Shown: positions 1 through 8,452, counted from the stretch's first letter. The stretch is DNA of 64,000 nt from Alcaligenes faecalis (GCF_002443155.1 NZ_CP023667.1:1116001-1180000); one strand, 5' to 3'. Notes: generated by a model not told the origin, from the letters alone. A program made the numbers and translations.

Positions 1-6
1 AGAAAC

Positions 7-1038
7 GTGTTGGCTGTAATGGCGGGTTTTCAGGTGGGTAAGCGGGTGGCAGCCGTCGCCTTGCTGGGCATGGTGGCGCTGGGCTTGAGTAATCAGGCGG
101 CGCAGGCAAGGGAGACGATAGCCGAGCAGGCTGTGAAGTATCCCGTCAGGCCAATTACCGTGATCGTCACCTTTCCGCCTGGCGGCGGGACCGATTTGCT
201 GGCCCGCAAGCTGGGCCCCCGGTTGGAAAAGGCGCTGGGCCAGCCCGTCATCATCGACAACCGACCCGGTGCCAGCGGCAATATCGGTGCGCGAGCCGTA
301 GCCTATGCCCGCGCCGATGGCTATACCTTGCTGATGGCCAATAGCTCCTTTGCCATCAACCCCGGTGTGTTTCGTAATTTGGGTTTCAAGCCTAAAGAGG
401 ATTTTGCGCCGATCGCCAATATAGGCTTTGTGCCCTCCGTGATCGTGACAGGACATAGCTCGGATATCCAGAATCTGGAGCAAGTGCTGGAGCAGCAGTC
501 GGAGCCAGCCTTGGCCTACGCATCCTGCGGTAACGGCACACCTCAGCATCTGGCCGGGGAAATGCTCTACGACTTGCGAGGCACGGCCTTGCTGCATATC
601 CCGTACCGTGGCTGCGGCCCTGCATTGAACGATGTTGTCGCCGGGCAGGTGCCTATCGGGATCGTGACCTTGTCCAGCGCGGCCACCCTGATTGAGTCCG
701 GACATTTGCGTGCCCTGGCTGTGACTTCAGCCCAGCGCAGCCCGGTTTTACCTGATGTGCCGACGGTGGCGGAGATCAGTGAAACGGGTTTTGAGCTGGA
801 CCAGTGGCACGGCCTGCTGGCCCCTTCTCATACCCCTGAACACATCATCAACACGCTAAATAGTGTTGTGCAAAAAGCAGTGATGGACCCCGCCATGCAA
901 TCACAGTTGCTGGCCTTGGGCTATACGCCGCAAGAAGGCAATGAATCAGCGCACGCCAGGGGTTTCAAGGCCATGATCTGGAATGACATCGACCGTTTTG
1001 GGGCCTTGGCTTACAAGATTGGTTTGCAGGTGGATTAG
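7..1038 (+). CDS. Bug-family (TctC-type) periplasmic solute-binding protein
   Basis: Periplasmic receptor of the tripartite tricarboxylate receptor (Bug) family, which binds small carboxylates or related solutes. An N-terminal signal peptide ends near AAQA. The mature protein opens with the family pattern YPVRPITVIVTFPPGGGTD, followed by GQPVIIDNRPGASGNIG and a late LPDVPTVAE motif. About 340 residues is the normal length. GTG at 7 is the first start visible and ATG at 19 gives an equally good signal peptide; the frame is open to the window edge, so the true start could lie upstream. No TctA/TctB membrane partners are nearby, which is common for orphan Bug proteins. The ligand cannot be told from sequence. 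Confidence 0.88.
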   Translation: MLAVMAGFQVGKRVAAVALLGMVALGLSNQAAQARETIAEQAVKYPVRPITVIVTFPPGGGTDLLARKLGPRLEKALGQPVIIDNRPGASGNIGARAVAYARADGYTLLMANSSFAINPGVFRNLGFKPKEDFAPIANIGFVPSVIVTGHSSDIQNLEQVLEQQSEPALAYASCGNGTPQHLAGEMLYDLRGTALLHIPYRGCGPALNDVVAGQVPIGIVTLSSAATLIESGHLRALAVTSAQRSPVLPDVPTVAEISETGFELDQWHGLLAPSHTPEHIINTLNSVVQKAVMDPAMQSQLLALGYTPQEGNESAHARGFKAMIWNDIDRFGALAYKIGLQVD

Positions 1039-1314
1039 GGTGGGGAGGGCCTTGCTTTGCGGACACGCTGACTCCTTGGAACGCAAGCGAGAGGTTTTCC
1101 TCTGATGGTGCTCCGGCACCCGAATACATCAGATCATGCGGCAATATGCCAAGTTTCTATATGAGTCTTATTGGCCCCTCAGACAGTTTGAGGCCCAGAC
1201 AGCCGTCTAAGCTTGCTTGGGCCAATGTCTATAGAGAGGGGCAGATAGCTGAGTTTGTGTCTGTCTAGCAGTCGGTCAGTCGATTGTTAACTCACAGACA
1301 AACCCTGCTTCTAT

Positions 1315-1587
1315 TTAGAAGAAGCTGTCCTCACTGGGCGCTTCAGGAACAGGCTGGGTTGCAAACCAGTGTTTTTCCAGCAGCAGGGTATGCGTCAAAC
1401 CATCCTTGCTGCAAGTGGAGTCGATCTCGATCTGGCCGCGTTGGCTGCCATCCGCATTGAAATTGTCGGCCTCGACCTCGGCCGCGGCGATATAAGCCTG
1501 CAGGTTCAGATCAGGCTGTCCACGATCCAGAACAAACTGACGAATGGCTTCAGTGCCTAACTCATTAAGGGTGTAGGTGTAGTTCAT
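1315..1587 (-). CDS. Small acidic hypothetical protein
   Basis: A 90-residue protein I do not recognise. It has no signal peptide or membrane segment, is rich in Asp, Glu and Gln, and has one Cys in the middle. A good ribosome site (AGGAGC) lies six bases before the ATG at 1587, which supports it as a real gene. It stands alone, downstream of and in the same direction as the GntP permease, but that permease has its own terminator, so it is probably transcribed separately. Confidence 0.6.
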   Translation of the reverse strand: MNYTYTLNELGTEAIRQFVLDRGQPDLNLQAYIAAAEVEADNFNADGSQRGQIEIDSTCSKDGLTHTLLLEKHWFATQPVPEAPSEDSFF

Positions 1588-1727
1588 GGTGTGCTCCTGA
1601 TTATTGATCTTGATAATACGGGACCATATGCCTGAATCCTAGCACGCCAAGGGCCGATCTCGGATAGCAAAGCGTTACGGGTTTTCGCGATAGAAAACGA
1701 AACGTGCTTGCGGCCGATGTGAGGCCA

Positions 1728-1766
1728 ATAAAAAAGCAGCTATGCGCGAATCCGCACATAGCTGCT
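1728..1766 (-). terminator. Rho-independent terminator of the GntP permease gene
   Basis: Read on the minus strand, AGCAGCTATG pairs with CATAGCTGCT around a short loop and is followed by TTTTTTATT. It lies about 40 bases past the permease stop codon. Confidence 0.75.
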
Positions 1767-1803
1767 ATAGCTGCTCTATATAGAGCCTGCTTCCTGAACT
1801 TGC

Positions 1804-3207
1804 TTAGAAGCTGCCAAAAATCGTACCCAGCGTAATCACCGTGATCAGCGCAAAGATAGGAGCGGCCATCGTCACCATGGCGATATTGCCGTAGGACTGA
1901 CGATGATTCAGCTTGCAGATGGACAGCAAGGTAATGATTGCACCGCAATGGGGCAGCGTATCCAGACCACCCGCCGCCATCACCGCCACACGGTGCAGCA
2001 GTTCGGGGCTGATGCCAGCTTGCTGAGCCATCGCCAAATAGTCCGAACCCAGCGTCTGCAGAGCAATACTCAAACCACCCGAAGACGAACCTGTAATCCC
2101 CGCCAGTGTCGTCATGGCCACCGCTTCCGAGATCAGCGGATTGCCCGGAGCCACGTTCAACACAAAGTCCCGAATAATCGCAAAGCCCGCCAGACTGGCA
2201 ATCACCGCACCATAACCGACTTCAGAGGCGGTATTGAACAAAGGCAGCATAAAACCAAACACGCCTTTATTAATGCTCTCGCGCAGACTCTTCCAGTGAC
2301 CCAAGCGGCTGATGATCAGCACCAGATTCGCCGTAATCAAGGCAATGATCAATGCCCACAGACCCGTAATCTTGGCAGGATCAACCTGAGGGAAACGCTC
2401 GGCCATGAACGCAAAGTTTGTGCCGGGGAAAATCCCATAAGTGAACAAGGCATTGACGCCAATCACCAGAATCAAGGGCAGAATAGCCAGAAAGATAGGC
2501 ATGGGCTTCTGACCATGCGTGCTGTCCTCGGCGCTGGCATCAAAATGGTCCTGACCATGATCGCCATAGCCTTCGCCATTTGCAATTGCCTTGCGCGCAC
2601 GCGACTGCAACCACCACAGACCACCCAAAGCCATGATCAAACCACCAATAATCCCCAGACCAGGCGCGGCAAATACGTTGGTGCCGTAGTAAGGAATAGG
2701 AATCGCGTTCTGAATGGCAGGAGTGCCAGGCAGAGCCGTCATGGTGAACGTAAACGAACCCAAGGCAATCGAAGCGGGAATCAGACGCTTGGGGATACCC
2801 GCAGCACGAAACAGATCCTTGGCAATCGGGTAGATGGCAAAGGCCACTACAAACAGGGACACACCACCATAAGTCAGTACGCCGCACACCATCACAATGG
2901 TGGCAATAGCATGACGATGCCCCAGCTTGCGCGTAATCCACTGAGCAATCGCCTGAGCCGCTCCGGAGTCTGCCATCAACTGACCAAACAAGGCACCTAA
3001 CAAGAAGATGGGCAAGAACTGAAGCACATAGCCGCTAAGCGCGCTCATGAAGGTAGAGGTGTAGATGGGCAACAAAAACCCGGAGTCCCCCGAGAGCAGC
3101 ACTGCCAGGGCGGCCATCAAGGGAGCCAGCAACAGAACCGTCACCCCCCGATAGGCGAAGAACATCAGCAGCAAAAGCGAGACAACAATAGCAAGCGTAC
3201 TGGCCAT
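1804..3207 (-). CDS. GntP-family permease (gluconate/organic acid:H+ symporter)
   Basis: Inner-membrane carrier of 467 residues with about a dozen hydrophobic segments. The loop motifs TYGGVSLFVVAFAIYPIA, LPGTPAIQNAIP and GITGSSSGGLSIALQ are typical of the GntP/DsdX ion-transporter group, which moves gluconate, D-serine, citrate or other small acids. ATG at 3207 is chosen because AGGAA lies nine bases upstream; an in-frame TTG at 3213 is less likely. A hydrophilic loop near residue 230 contains DHGQDHFDAS. No catabolic gene is adjacent, so the substrate is open. Confidence 0.85.
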   Translation of the reverse strand: MASTLAIVVSLLLLMFFAYRGVTVLLLAPLMAALAVLLSGDSGFLLPIYTSTFMSALSGYVLQFLPIFLLGALFGQLMADSGAAQAIAQWITRKLGHRHAIATIVMVCGVLTYGGVSLFVVAFAIYPIAKDLFRAAGIPKRLIPASIALGSFTFTMTALPGTPAIQNAIPIPYYGTNVFAAPGLGIIGGLIMALGGLWWLQSRARKAIANGEGYGDHGQDHFDASAEDSTHGQKPMPIFLAILPLILVIGVNALFTYGIFPGTNFAFMAERFPQVDPAKITGLWALIIALITANLVLIISRLGHWKSLRESINKGVFGFMLPLFNTASEVGYGAVIASLAGFAIIRDFVLNVAPGNPLISEAVAMTTLAGITGSSSGGLSIALQTLGSDYLAMAQQAGISPELLHRVAVMAAGGLDTLPHCGAIITLLSICKLNHRQSYGNIAMVTMAAPIFALITVITLGTIFGSF

Positions 3208-3485
3208 AAACAAAGTTCCTGTGGAAAGTCCGGATCACGGACGTCAGTCAATTAACAAGGACGGATCAAACGCCAAGCACGCAGTGTAGCAATAGGGGAT
3301 GACAAACAGGCTTGATAGGGCGCAAGGGGGTAGATACGGGCTAGCAGGCTGTGAACTTACTTTTTGTATCATTTGTTTGAGCTTGGGAAGAGAGCCTTGG
3401 AAAGGGTAAGCTCAATGAATACAAGGGCTTAGCGTTTTCATAGGAGAGAATCATCAAAAAGATGAAAAAAGATCGAGATAAGTGC

Positions 3486-3513
3486 TTGCTAAAAGACGAA
3501 ACCTTGCTATAAT
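3486..3513 (+). promoter_or_regulatory. Sigma-70 promoter of the tRNA gene
   Basis: A perfect TATAAT (3508-3513) lies ten bases before the tRNA 5' end, with TTGCTA (3486-3491) 16 bases upstream as a plausible -35 box. Confidence 0.65.
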
Positions 3514-3522
3514 TTCTTCTTC

Positions 3523-3599
3523 GGCGCATTAGCTCAGCAGGTTAGAGCGACGGAATCATAATCCGCAGGTCCCCTGTTCGAATCAGGGATGCGCCACCA
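3523..3599 (+). tRNA. tRNA with CAT anticodon, probably tRNA-Met (elongator)
   Basis: The 77 bases fold as a complete cloverleaf: acceptor GGCGCAT/ATGCGCC, D stem GCTC/GAGC, anticodon loop ATCATAA, T arm CCCTG-TTCGAAT-CAGGG and an encoded CCA end. A CAT anticodon can also belong to tRNA-Ile2 (lysidine-modified). I favour elongator Met, since the D and T arms do not look like an initiator. The 3' 47 bases are duplicated at 18276-18322, so this gene is the integration site of the neighbouring element, which restores the intact tRNA 3' end. Confidence 0.93.
3553..3599 (+). repeat. attL: 47-bp direct repeat in the tRNA 3' end
   Basis: The segment from the anticodon stem to the CCA (starting GAATCATAATCCGC) is identical over 47 bases to 18276-18322. 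Flanking bases differ (CG before it here, CT there). This is the standard footprint of site-specific integration into a tRNA gene by a tyrosine recombinase. Confidence 0.93.
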
Positions 3600-3629
3600 G
3601 AATTTCCCCTGTTAAATCAGGACATTGAA

Positions 3630-3653
3630 GCCACCCGATGCGGTGGCTTTTTT
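3630..3653 (+). terminator. Rho-independent terminator after the tRNA, inside attL
   Basis: GCCACC and GGTGGC pair around CGATGC and are followed by TTTTTTG. It belongs to the element and would end the tRNA transcript in the integrated state. Confidence 0.75.
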
Positions 3654-3669
3654 GTTGTCTGCGGCTTGG

Positions 3670-3690
3670 GTGTCAACCAAGTGTCAACGC
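3670..3690 (+). other. Putative integrase arm-type site, left
   Basis: GTGTCAACCAAGTGTCAAC contains two direct GTCAAC boxes 11 bases apart. A near-identical pair lies at 18162-18180, at the same kind of distance inside attR. Paired boxes just inside both ends of an integrase element fit arm-binding sites of the N-terminal domain of tyrosine integrases. The role is inferred. Confidence 0.5.
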
Positions 3691-3852
3691 AAGATTGAGG
3701 ACGACGGTTGCTGATGCTGGCCCTCTCTTGTCTTCCAGCACTTGCATGCGCGTTTCTGCTTCATGTGTGGCGCGCGCTGAAATTGTCTTGGCGACACATC
3801 ATTGACCTGGCCAAGTGCAGGTTGTCACCATTGCCATCTTGAGACATTGCCT

Positions 3853-4009
3853 GCCATGTCAAGGACGGGCACGGAAGCCGCAGCCCGGCTTGCCGGGACC
3901 GGGTGAGTACCCGGCGAAGCGAATCCTTGACACACCACGGATCACAGACGCTATTGGTTGGGTTGCAGGGTGCTGTTTGCCCTGCAACCCTGCCAAGCGG
4001 CGAGCGTGG
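3853..4009 (+). repeat. Hairpin-rich 157-bp repeat, left copy
   Basis: It matches 16968-17123 in the same orientation; the first 58 bases are identical and the rest diverges moderately. An outer stem GTCAAGGA/TCCTTGAC encloses two hairpins, CCCGGC-TT-GCCGGG and CCGGGT-GAGT-ACCCGG. A third hairpin follows, GGTTGCAGGG/CCCTGCAACC. No convincing gene lies in it. A cruciform this elaborate suits a rolling-circle origin or packaging signal of a filamentous phage, but a structured RNA or a REP-like repeat is also possible. Confidence 0.85.
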
Positions 4010-4100
4010 GGTTTTGGGGCAGCGCCTCATTTCCGTTGTAAATGGCATTCGCTGAAAATTATTCTTACAATGACTGCTTTTGGCCAAGATGACATTGCTG

Positions 4101-4565
4101 ATGACCCGAGAAGAAGCCATAGCTCTAGTAAATTCTGCGATTGATCAGCTTTTGCGGCATGACTCTGCATTGCTCGCTCTTGATGTTACGGAGCGCTCGC
4201 TTTCTTATCGGCTTGCTCACTACATGGCGCTCTCCGAGGCCATTCGGCCACCACTTACTGTGGACTGTGAGTACAACCGCCATTTCGGAGACCCCAAAAG
4301 GCTTAAGTTGCCACCTCGAAAAGCACTAGATCGCGAGATTCGTGCTACCACAGTATTTCCCGATATTTTGGTGCATGAGCGTAACACAGACACAAATAAT
4401 CTCATTGTGCTAGAACTAAAGAAGCCCGGCGAGGACACCGCATACGATGAGCTCAAGCTGCGGGCTTTTCGGAAGGAGCTCGGTTATGTCCATACAGCGC
4501 ATGTCATCTTGGGCTATGTTGCCGACGGTACGCTGATCTGTACTGTTACGTGGATTGATGACTAA
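4101..4565 (+). CDS. PD-(D/E)XK nuclease-like protein, function unknown
   Basis: A 154-residue protein. Its middle reads FPDILVHERN...NLIVLELKK: Asp88, then Glu105 and Lys107 in an ELK triad, the pattern of the PD-(D/E)XK nuclease fold, with a helix containing Glu33 upstream. Such small proteins occur as restriction-like or repair nucleases, but the family is not identified. ATG at 4101 is chosen; ATG 4089 and TTG 4080 are also in frame, and none has a strong ribosome site. It is the first cargo gene inside the left repeat and points toward the HEPN-CBS and HNH genes. It may belong to the same accessory block, although a 344-bp gap follows. Confidence 0.6.
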   Translation: MTREEAIALVNSAIDQLLRHDSALLALDVTERSLSYRLAHYMALSEAIRPPLTVDCEYNRHFGDPKRLKLPPRKALDREIRATTVFPDILVHERNTDTNNLIVLELKKPGEDTAYDELKLRAFRKELGYVHTAHVILGYVADGTLICTVTWIDD

Positions 4566-4909
4566 CAATTCGTGCAAGCCAATTCGTCTTCGTGGTACAG
4601 CTAACTCTGGTGCTAGGGAATGTCTGTTTGGGGTCGAAAACTGCCTTCCATGGCAGACTTCTACCAGCCATAAGCGGTCCTTCGAAGAGCTGCAGCATAA
4701 GAATGCCTTAGGTAGGTCTGAGATGCTCGCGGCTTGTAAAGTTGGCAATCATGAGCATTAACGCGGAGCGAAGATGAGCAGCGCACCTTATTTTGACAGT
4801 ACGCCAGCTGCATTCGTACTAACCCTGCATTGAGTTCGATGGGCACGGCGGAGATCTGCGACACTAGCAGTTGATTTATAACTGGATGCCCAAGTAGGCA
4901 AACTCTAGC
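4566..4909. other. Intergenic gap in the element's left cargo
   Basis: This 344-bp stretch separates the nuclease-like gene from the HEPN-CBS gene. I see no convincing coding frame, terminator or repeat in it. It could hold the promoter of the HEPN-CBS gene. Confidence 0.4.
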
Positions 4910-5674
4910 ATGACTATCCCACCACTCGACTGGCACGAACGTATGTTTCATCGCGACGAGCTGCGCGCCAGTCGCTACGCCGCGCTTGCAGACGCGGAAG
5001 GCTTTGAGGCGATATGCTTCGCTGTCGAGGCGCTTGGAATGCGTCTTCGCGGACGCAAGGAGAACCTTGGTAAATATGAGAAAGCGCTTGCAGATTTGGC
5101 TCAGTCGTCAGTCGTGCTATCGCAATTGTCTAGCACTTACCCCGGTCGGTTCTCCACTTTTTCGGCACTGTTCTGCACAGTAAAAAGAGCGAGAAATGAC
5201 GCGATGCACTCTGGCGTGTTCGCGCGGCATGCGACCGCCGCAGCCATCGAGCTTTGCATAGGACTAGAGGAGGCACTTATGAAAGAACCACATGTCCCGC
5301 AGAAAAAAGTCAAAGACTTTATGGTGAAGTCGCCCGTTGTTTTGGAACCGTGGCAGCCCGTAGCCCATGCTCGGCAATTGATGCTCACGCACTCGTTCTC
5401 CTACCTTCCTGTCTACATCCAGGGCTGGAAGTTGGTGACGGAGTATGGGCTTGCTCGATACCTGCGCGCCAACAATGATTGGGCGAAGGCTCTGTCGCTA
5501 ACAATTCAGGGTGCAGGATCAGAGCTCCAGCTTATAAGCGCAACGGTGGTTGGGCCGGACCATGAGGTCGAAAATCTGCTTGAGGACGATGCAGATAAAG
5601 AAACCCGACTATGGCTTGTCGAAGAACAGCAAGGCAGGCTCTGCGGCGTCCTCTCTCCGTTTGAACTGATGTAA
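4910..5674 (+). CDS. HEPN-like domain fused to a CBS-domain pair
   Basis: A 254-residue soluble protein. Residues 1-125 are mainly helical and contain RNDAMH (Arg95-x4-His100), which fits the R-x(4-6)-H active-site motif of HEPN ribonucleases. Residues about 133-254 look like two CBS motifs (KVKDFMVKSPVVLEPWQPV...SYLPVY, and a second ending LCGVLSPFELM), a module that usually binds adenine nucleotides. A nucleotide-sensing CBS module on a HEPN RNase would be a natural conditional toxin. The domain calls are by eye and the function is inferred. It lies in the cargo of a prophage-like element, between a PD-(D/E)XK-like gene and an HNH gene, a setting typical of phage-defence genes. Confidence 0.65.
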   Translation: MTIPPLDWHERMFHRDELRASRYAALADAEGFEAICFAVEALGMRLRGRKENLGKYEKALADLAQSSVVLSQLSSTYPGRFSTFSALFCTVKRARNDAMHSGVFARHATAAAIELCIGLEEALMKEPHVPQKKVKDFMVKSPVVLEPWQPVAHARQLMLTHSFSYLPVYIQGWKLVTEYGLARYLRANNDWAKALSLTIQGAGSELQLISATVVGPDHEVENLLEDDADKETRLWLVEEQQGRLCGVLSPFELM

Positions 5675-5876
5675 CTAGAACATGCGCTCGTAGTTGCCGC
5701 AATGAGGTCATTAGCTGGTGGCGCCGTGACGGTCAGCAATGGGTCGAAAGCGGGTGTTCGGCCTAATCTGTTGTCTGCCAGGAGCAGCTTCCCATTTATC
5801 AGTTCATTAAGGGATTTTGCATCTGCTATTAGCTAATTTACCGATGTACGACAAGACCAGACGGGAGTCCTAACGC

Positions 5877-6581
5877 ATGAACTTCTATGATTGGATGATT
5901 TATAAAGGGCTATCGAAGTCCTCTGCTCGCAGTTACGACGGAGCGCTCCGTGGTGTGCTGTCAGAATGGGCGATGGATAATGACCTAATTTCAGGCCCTC
6001 TGATCGCCTTGACCAGCTCTTCGGCCTTTGCTGCTCTTTCCCCAAGCATCCAGAAGCTACCTATCTTCAAAGAGCGAAACGTGCGCGGACACCACATGTA
6101 CAGTGCTACATTGTCGCAATTCGCCGCATACCTTGCGAGCAACGGCAGCGAAGATATGCAAGCCGATCTTGAACAGATCATCGGCGATCCGAGCATGACG
6201 ATGACTGAAAAGACAGCATTGATCAAGTCAAGGATTGGTCAGGGAACGTTTCGAGATAAGGTGCTACGACACTGGAGCAGCTGTGCTGTAACGGGTTTCA
6301 GCGACACCAGCCTCCTCGTTGCATCTCATATCAAGCCATGGAAAAAATCAACGAATAGTGAACGACTGGACGAATGGAACGGGTTGCTTCTTTCGCCAAA
6401 TTTGGACAAAGCATTTGACAAGGGATTTATCACATTTGAGACGAATGGCTCGATTCTTATCTCACCATTTTTCAACGAAGCAGCGAAACTTGGCATCACG
6501 CCTTCGATGAAGATCGCACTGAAGCCTCAGCACGAGATGTACATGGCTCACCATCGTGTGGAGGAGTTCAAAGGCAAGTAG
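5877..6581 (+). CDS. HNH endonuclease with an N-terminal recombinase-like helical domain
   Basis: A 234-residue protein. The C-terminal half has the HNH_2-type pattern SCAVTG...LLVASHIKPW...NGLLLSPNLDKAFDKGFITF, with His151, Asn168 and Asp177 as probable metal-site residues; this family is common among restriction endonucleases. Residues 1-40 (FYDWMIYKGLSKSSARSYDG) and 75-88 resemble the SAM-like core-binding domain of tyrosine recombinases, which would give DNA binding. It is the last of the three left cargo genes and faces the integrase gene convergently. No methyltransferase is nearby, so it is not an ordinary restriction-modification pair. Confidence 0.72.
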   Translation: MNFYDWMIYKGLSKSSARSYDGALRGVLSEWAMDNDLISGPLIALTSSSAFAALSPSIQKLPIFKERNVRGHHMYSATLSQFAAYLASNGSEDMQADLEQIIGDPSMTMTEKTALIKSRIGQGTFRDKVLRHWSSCAVTGFSDTSLLVASHIKPWKKSTNSERLDEWNGLLLSPNLDKAFDKGFITFETNGSILISPFFNEAAKLGITPSMKIALKPQHEMYMAHHRVEEFKGK

Positions 6582-6714
6582 CAACCTGCAATTAGGAGGT
6601 TTGGCATCGAAGCCCATCAAGCTTGGCAAATATCACCTCAAGCAAAAATCTGCTACTCAATCCTTACGTGTTGACTGGCCACCATGGGTAGAATACGGAC
6701 ACTCAGCCTTCGGT

Positions 6715-7716
6715 TCAGAGTCGAAATGCTAGCGGATTAAGCTGCCGAGCGGAGTCCAAATGATCAGGAGCAAGGTGTGCATATCGCATGGTGGTCTTCA
6801 AATCCTGATGCCCCAAAATACGCTGCAAAGTCAAAATATTGCCGCCATTGATCATGAAATGGCTGGCAAAGGTGTGACGCAGAACATGGGTAAGCTGCCC
6901 CATCGGCAACTGAATACCAGAGCGCTCAATGGCCTCCTTGAACGCCCCAGTACAGCCGGTGAAAATTGCCCCCATATTCCTATGCTCGGCATGATGGGTA
7001 AAAATCTCATCCTGCATGTCCTGGCTAATCGGAACCGCTCGCGCCTTGCCTGTCTTGGTACGGGCAAACTGGATCAGTCTTTGTCGTACCTGCTGAGGCC
7101 GTAGCTGCTCTGCTTCGCTCCAACGAGCACCCGTACCAAGGCAAATCCGTGACACCAAATCCACATGCGGATTGGTCGATTTCCTCAGCTCGACCAGCAG
7201 CAACGCGATCTGCTCCTTGGTCAGATAGGACAGCTCATTTTCTTGCACCTTGAACTGGCGCAGGTCTTTCAGCGGATTGTCCCGTTTCCAGACACCAAGC
7301 CGGATCAGCTCATTGAACATGGCTCGCATGTATGCATGCTCGCGGTTCACGGTGTTCAGGGAGATACCAGCATCCAGGCGCTGGCTACGGAAAGCCGCGA
7401 AAACCTGTGCATTGAATTCGCTGGCAATGGGATTTTTCAGTGCGACGATGGCAGCCTTGATCCGCTTGTAGGTATCTTCTGCTGCACGAAGCTCTTTGCC
7501 GTGATGGTCAAACCAGATGACGGCCAGTTCATCCAAACGCCGCAAGTCTTTTTTCTCGGGCATCCAGTCGGCCTGATTGTTGGCGTTCGACTTGACCCAC
7601 ACTTCCCAATTCTTGGCTTCTGCCTGAGTGCGAAACGTCTTGCGTAGTCGTTTGGCTCCTCGTCCTCCTGGCTGTATATCGACCAGCCAACCTGATTCAG
7701 TCCTTCGTATCGTCAT
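6715..7716 (-). CDS. int: Tyrosine recombinase (integrase)
   Basis: A 333-residue phage integrase that should catalyse integration and excision at the 47-bp att sites. The N-terminal part (MTIRRTESGWLVDIQPGG) resembles an arm-binding domain and a core-binding domain follows. The catalytic domain shows the R-H-R-H-Y set: GTGARWSEAE (Arg), THVLRHTFASH (His-x-x-Arg), LGHQDLKTT (His) and MRYAHL (Tyr). ATG at 7716 is chosen; an upstream in-frame start at 7773 would add 19 unrelated residues. It overlaps the 3' end of the repressor gene by 20 bases, so the two are probably co-transcribed leftward, which couples integration to lysogeny. Confidence 0.95.
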   Translation of the reverse strand: MTIRRTESGWLVDIQPGGRGAKRLRKTFRTQAEAKNWEVWVKSNANNQADWMPEKKDLRRLDELAVIWFDHHGKELRAAEDTYKRIKAAIVALKNPIASEFNAQVFAAFRSQRLDAGISLNTVNREHAYMRAMFNELIRLGVWKRDNPLKDLRQFKVQENELSYLTKEQIALLLVELRKSTNPHVDLVSRICLGTGARWSEAEQLRPQQVRQRLIQFARTKTGKARAVPISQDMQDEIFTHHAEHRNMGAIFTGCTGAFKEAIERSGIQLPMGQLTHVLRHTFASHFMINGGNILTLQRILGHQDLKTTMRYAHLAPDHLDSARQLNPLAFRL

Positions 7717-8452
7717 GCCTTGGTTCGTAGAAAAGATAAAACTTACTCTGGTGTGATGTCCGTGGATCTTCACCCAGAATGGGATGTCCGGTCTCTGTAG
7801 GTGGTTTCTGCTGCGTAATCAATTTTTTATGGCGTTCACGCTGCGTTTCGCGCTGCTGCCATAGCTCCATCAGAATGTGATACGACTCTGTGCTTGAGTG
7901 TGCATAGGCGGTGTTAGCAATTGACCCTTCCCAATAGTGAGCAAAGGGACGCGTGCGCTCGATCAGGTCTATCGGATCTTCAAACTTGATCTGCTTTATG
8001 TGGTCATCGCTGAACAGTTGCTCATTCAAAGCAATGGACGCACGAAAGTAGTCCGTAGAAGGCTGGTCGCTGACATGTGCACGCTCTGGATATGTCGTCG
8101 CTGTCGTTGGTGCGATATGACCATTGACGGCATCCGTGATACCGGTCATGACCCAGAACGCATGCTGCGGCCATCGCGTCCCTATCGCCGCCAGGATGTC
8201 TGTTGTCGGTCGCTGCTTCCGCTCAAACACCTTGCGCCAGCGATCAGCAGAAATACCAGTGCCTTCGGCCAATGCCTTCCAGAATCCACGCCCTCCATGC
8301 AAGACGCTTAGCGTCTCCTCAACGTGATTCCCTCCGGGCAATAGCTTCTCCAGCAGCGAGGTCTTCACCTCGCGCGCTTTGACAGCTTCCTTGCGAGCCA
8401 TCTGATCTTTGATCAGCAGCACAACACGATCATCAATAGTCGAGCTTGACAT
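7697..8452 (-). CDS. Phage repressor-like DNA-binding protein
   Basis: A 251-residue protein. Residues from about 50 on (GGRGFWKALAEGTGISADRWRKVFERKQRPTTDILAAIG) look like a helix-turn-helix of the Cro/CI type, and the C-terminal half is hydrophilic. ATG at 8452 is chosen; a longer frame to 8566 would run through the intergenic operator region. It is transcribed away from the phage genes and overlaps the integrase gene, the usual position of a lysogeny repressor. The 27-bp palindrome just upstream is a candidate binding site. No RecA-type autocleavage site is obvious. Confidence 0.7.
   Translation of the reverse strand: MSSSTIDDRVVLLIKDQMARKEAVKAREVKTSLLEKLLPGGNHVEETLSVLHGGRGFWKALAEGTGISADRWRKVFERKQRPTTDILAAIGTRWPQHAFWVMTGITDAVNGHIAPTTATTYPERAHVSDQPSTDYFRASIALNEQLFSDDHIKQIKFEDPIDLIERTRPFAHYWEGSIANTAYAHSSTESYHILMELWQQRETQRERHKKLITQQKPPTETGHPILGEDPRTSHQSKFYLFYEPRHDDTKD

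Noticed and set aside
1903..3000. A 365-codon plus-strand frame opposite the GntP permease
   Set aside because: Low-complexity Arg/Gln/His translation typical of antisense frames of membrane proteins.
3815..4144. Open frames on both strands across the left structured repeat
   Set aside because: They run through hairpins, are not kept as a frame in the right copy, and have no ribosome sites.
4566..4909. Possible small gene or integron-type attC site
   Set aside because: The short frames have no ribosome site and I could not fold a convincing attC or conserved element.
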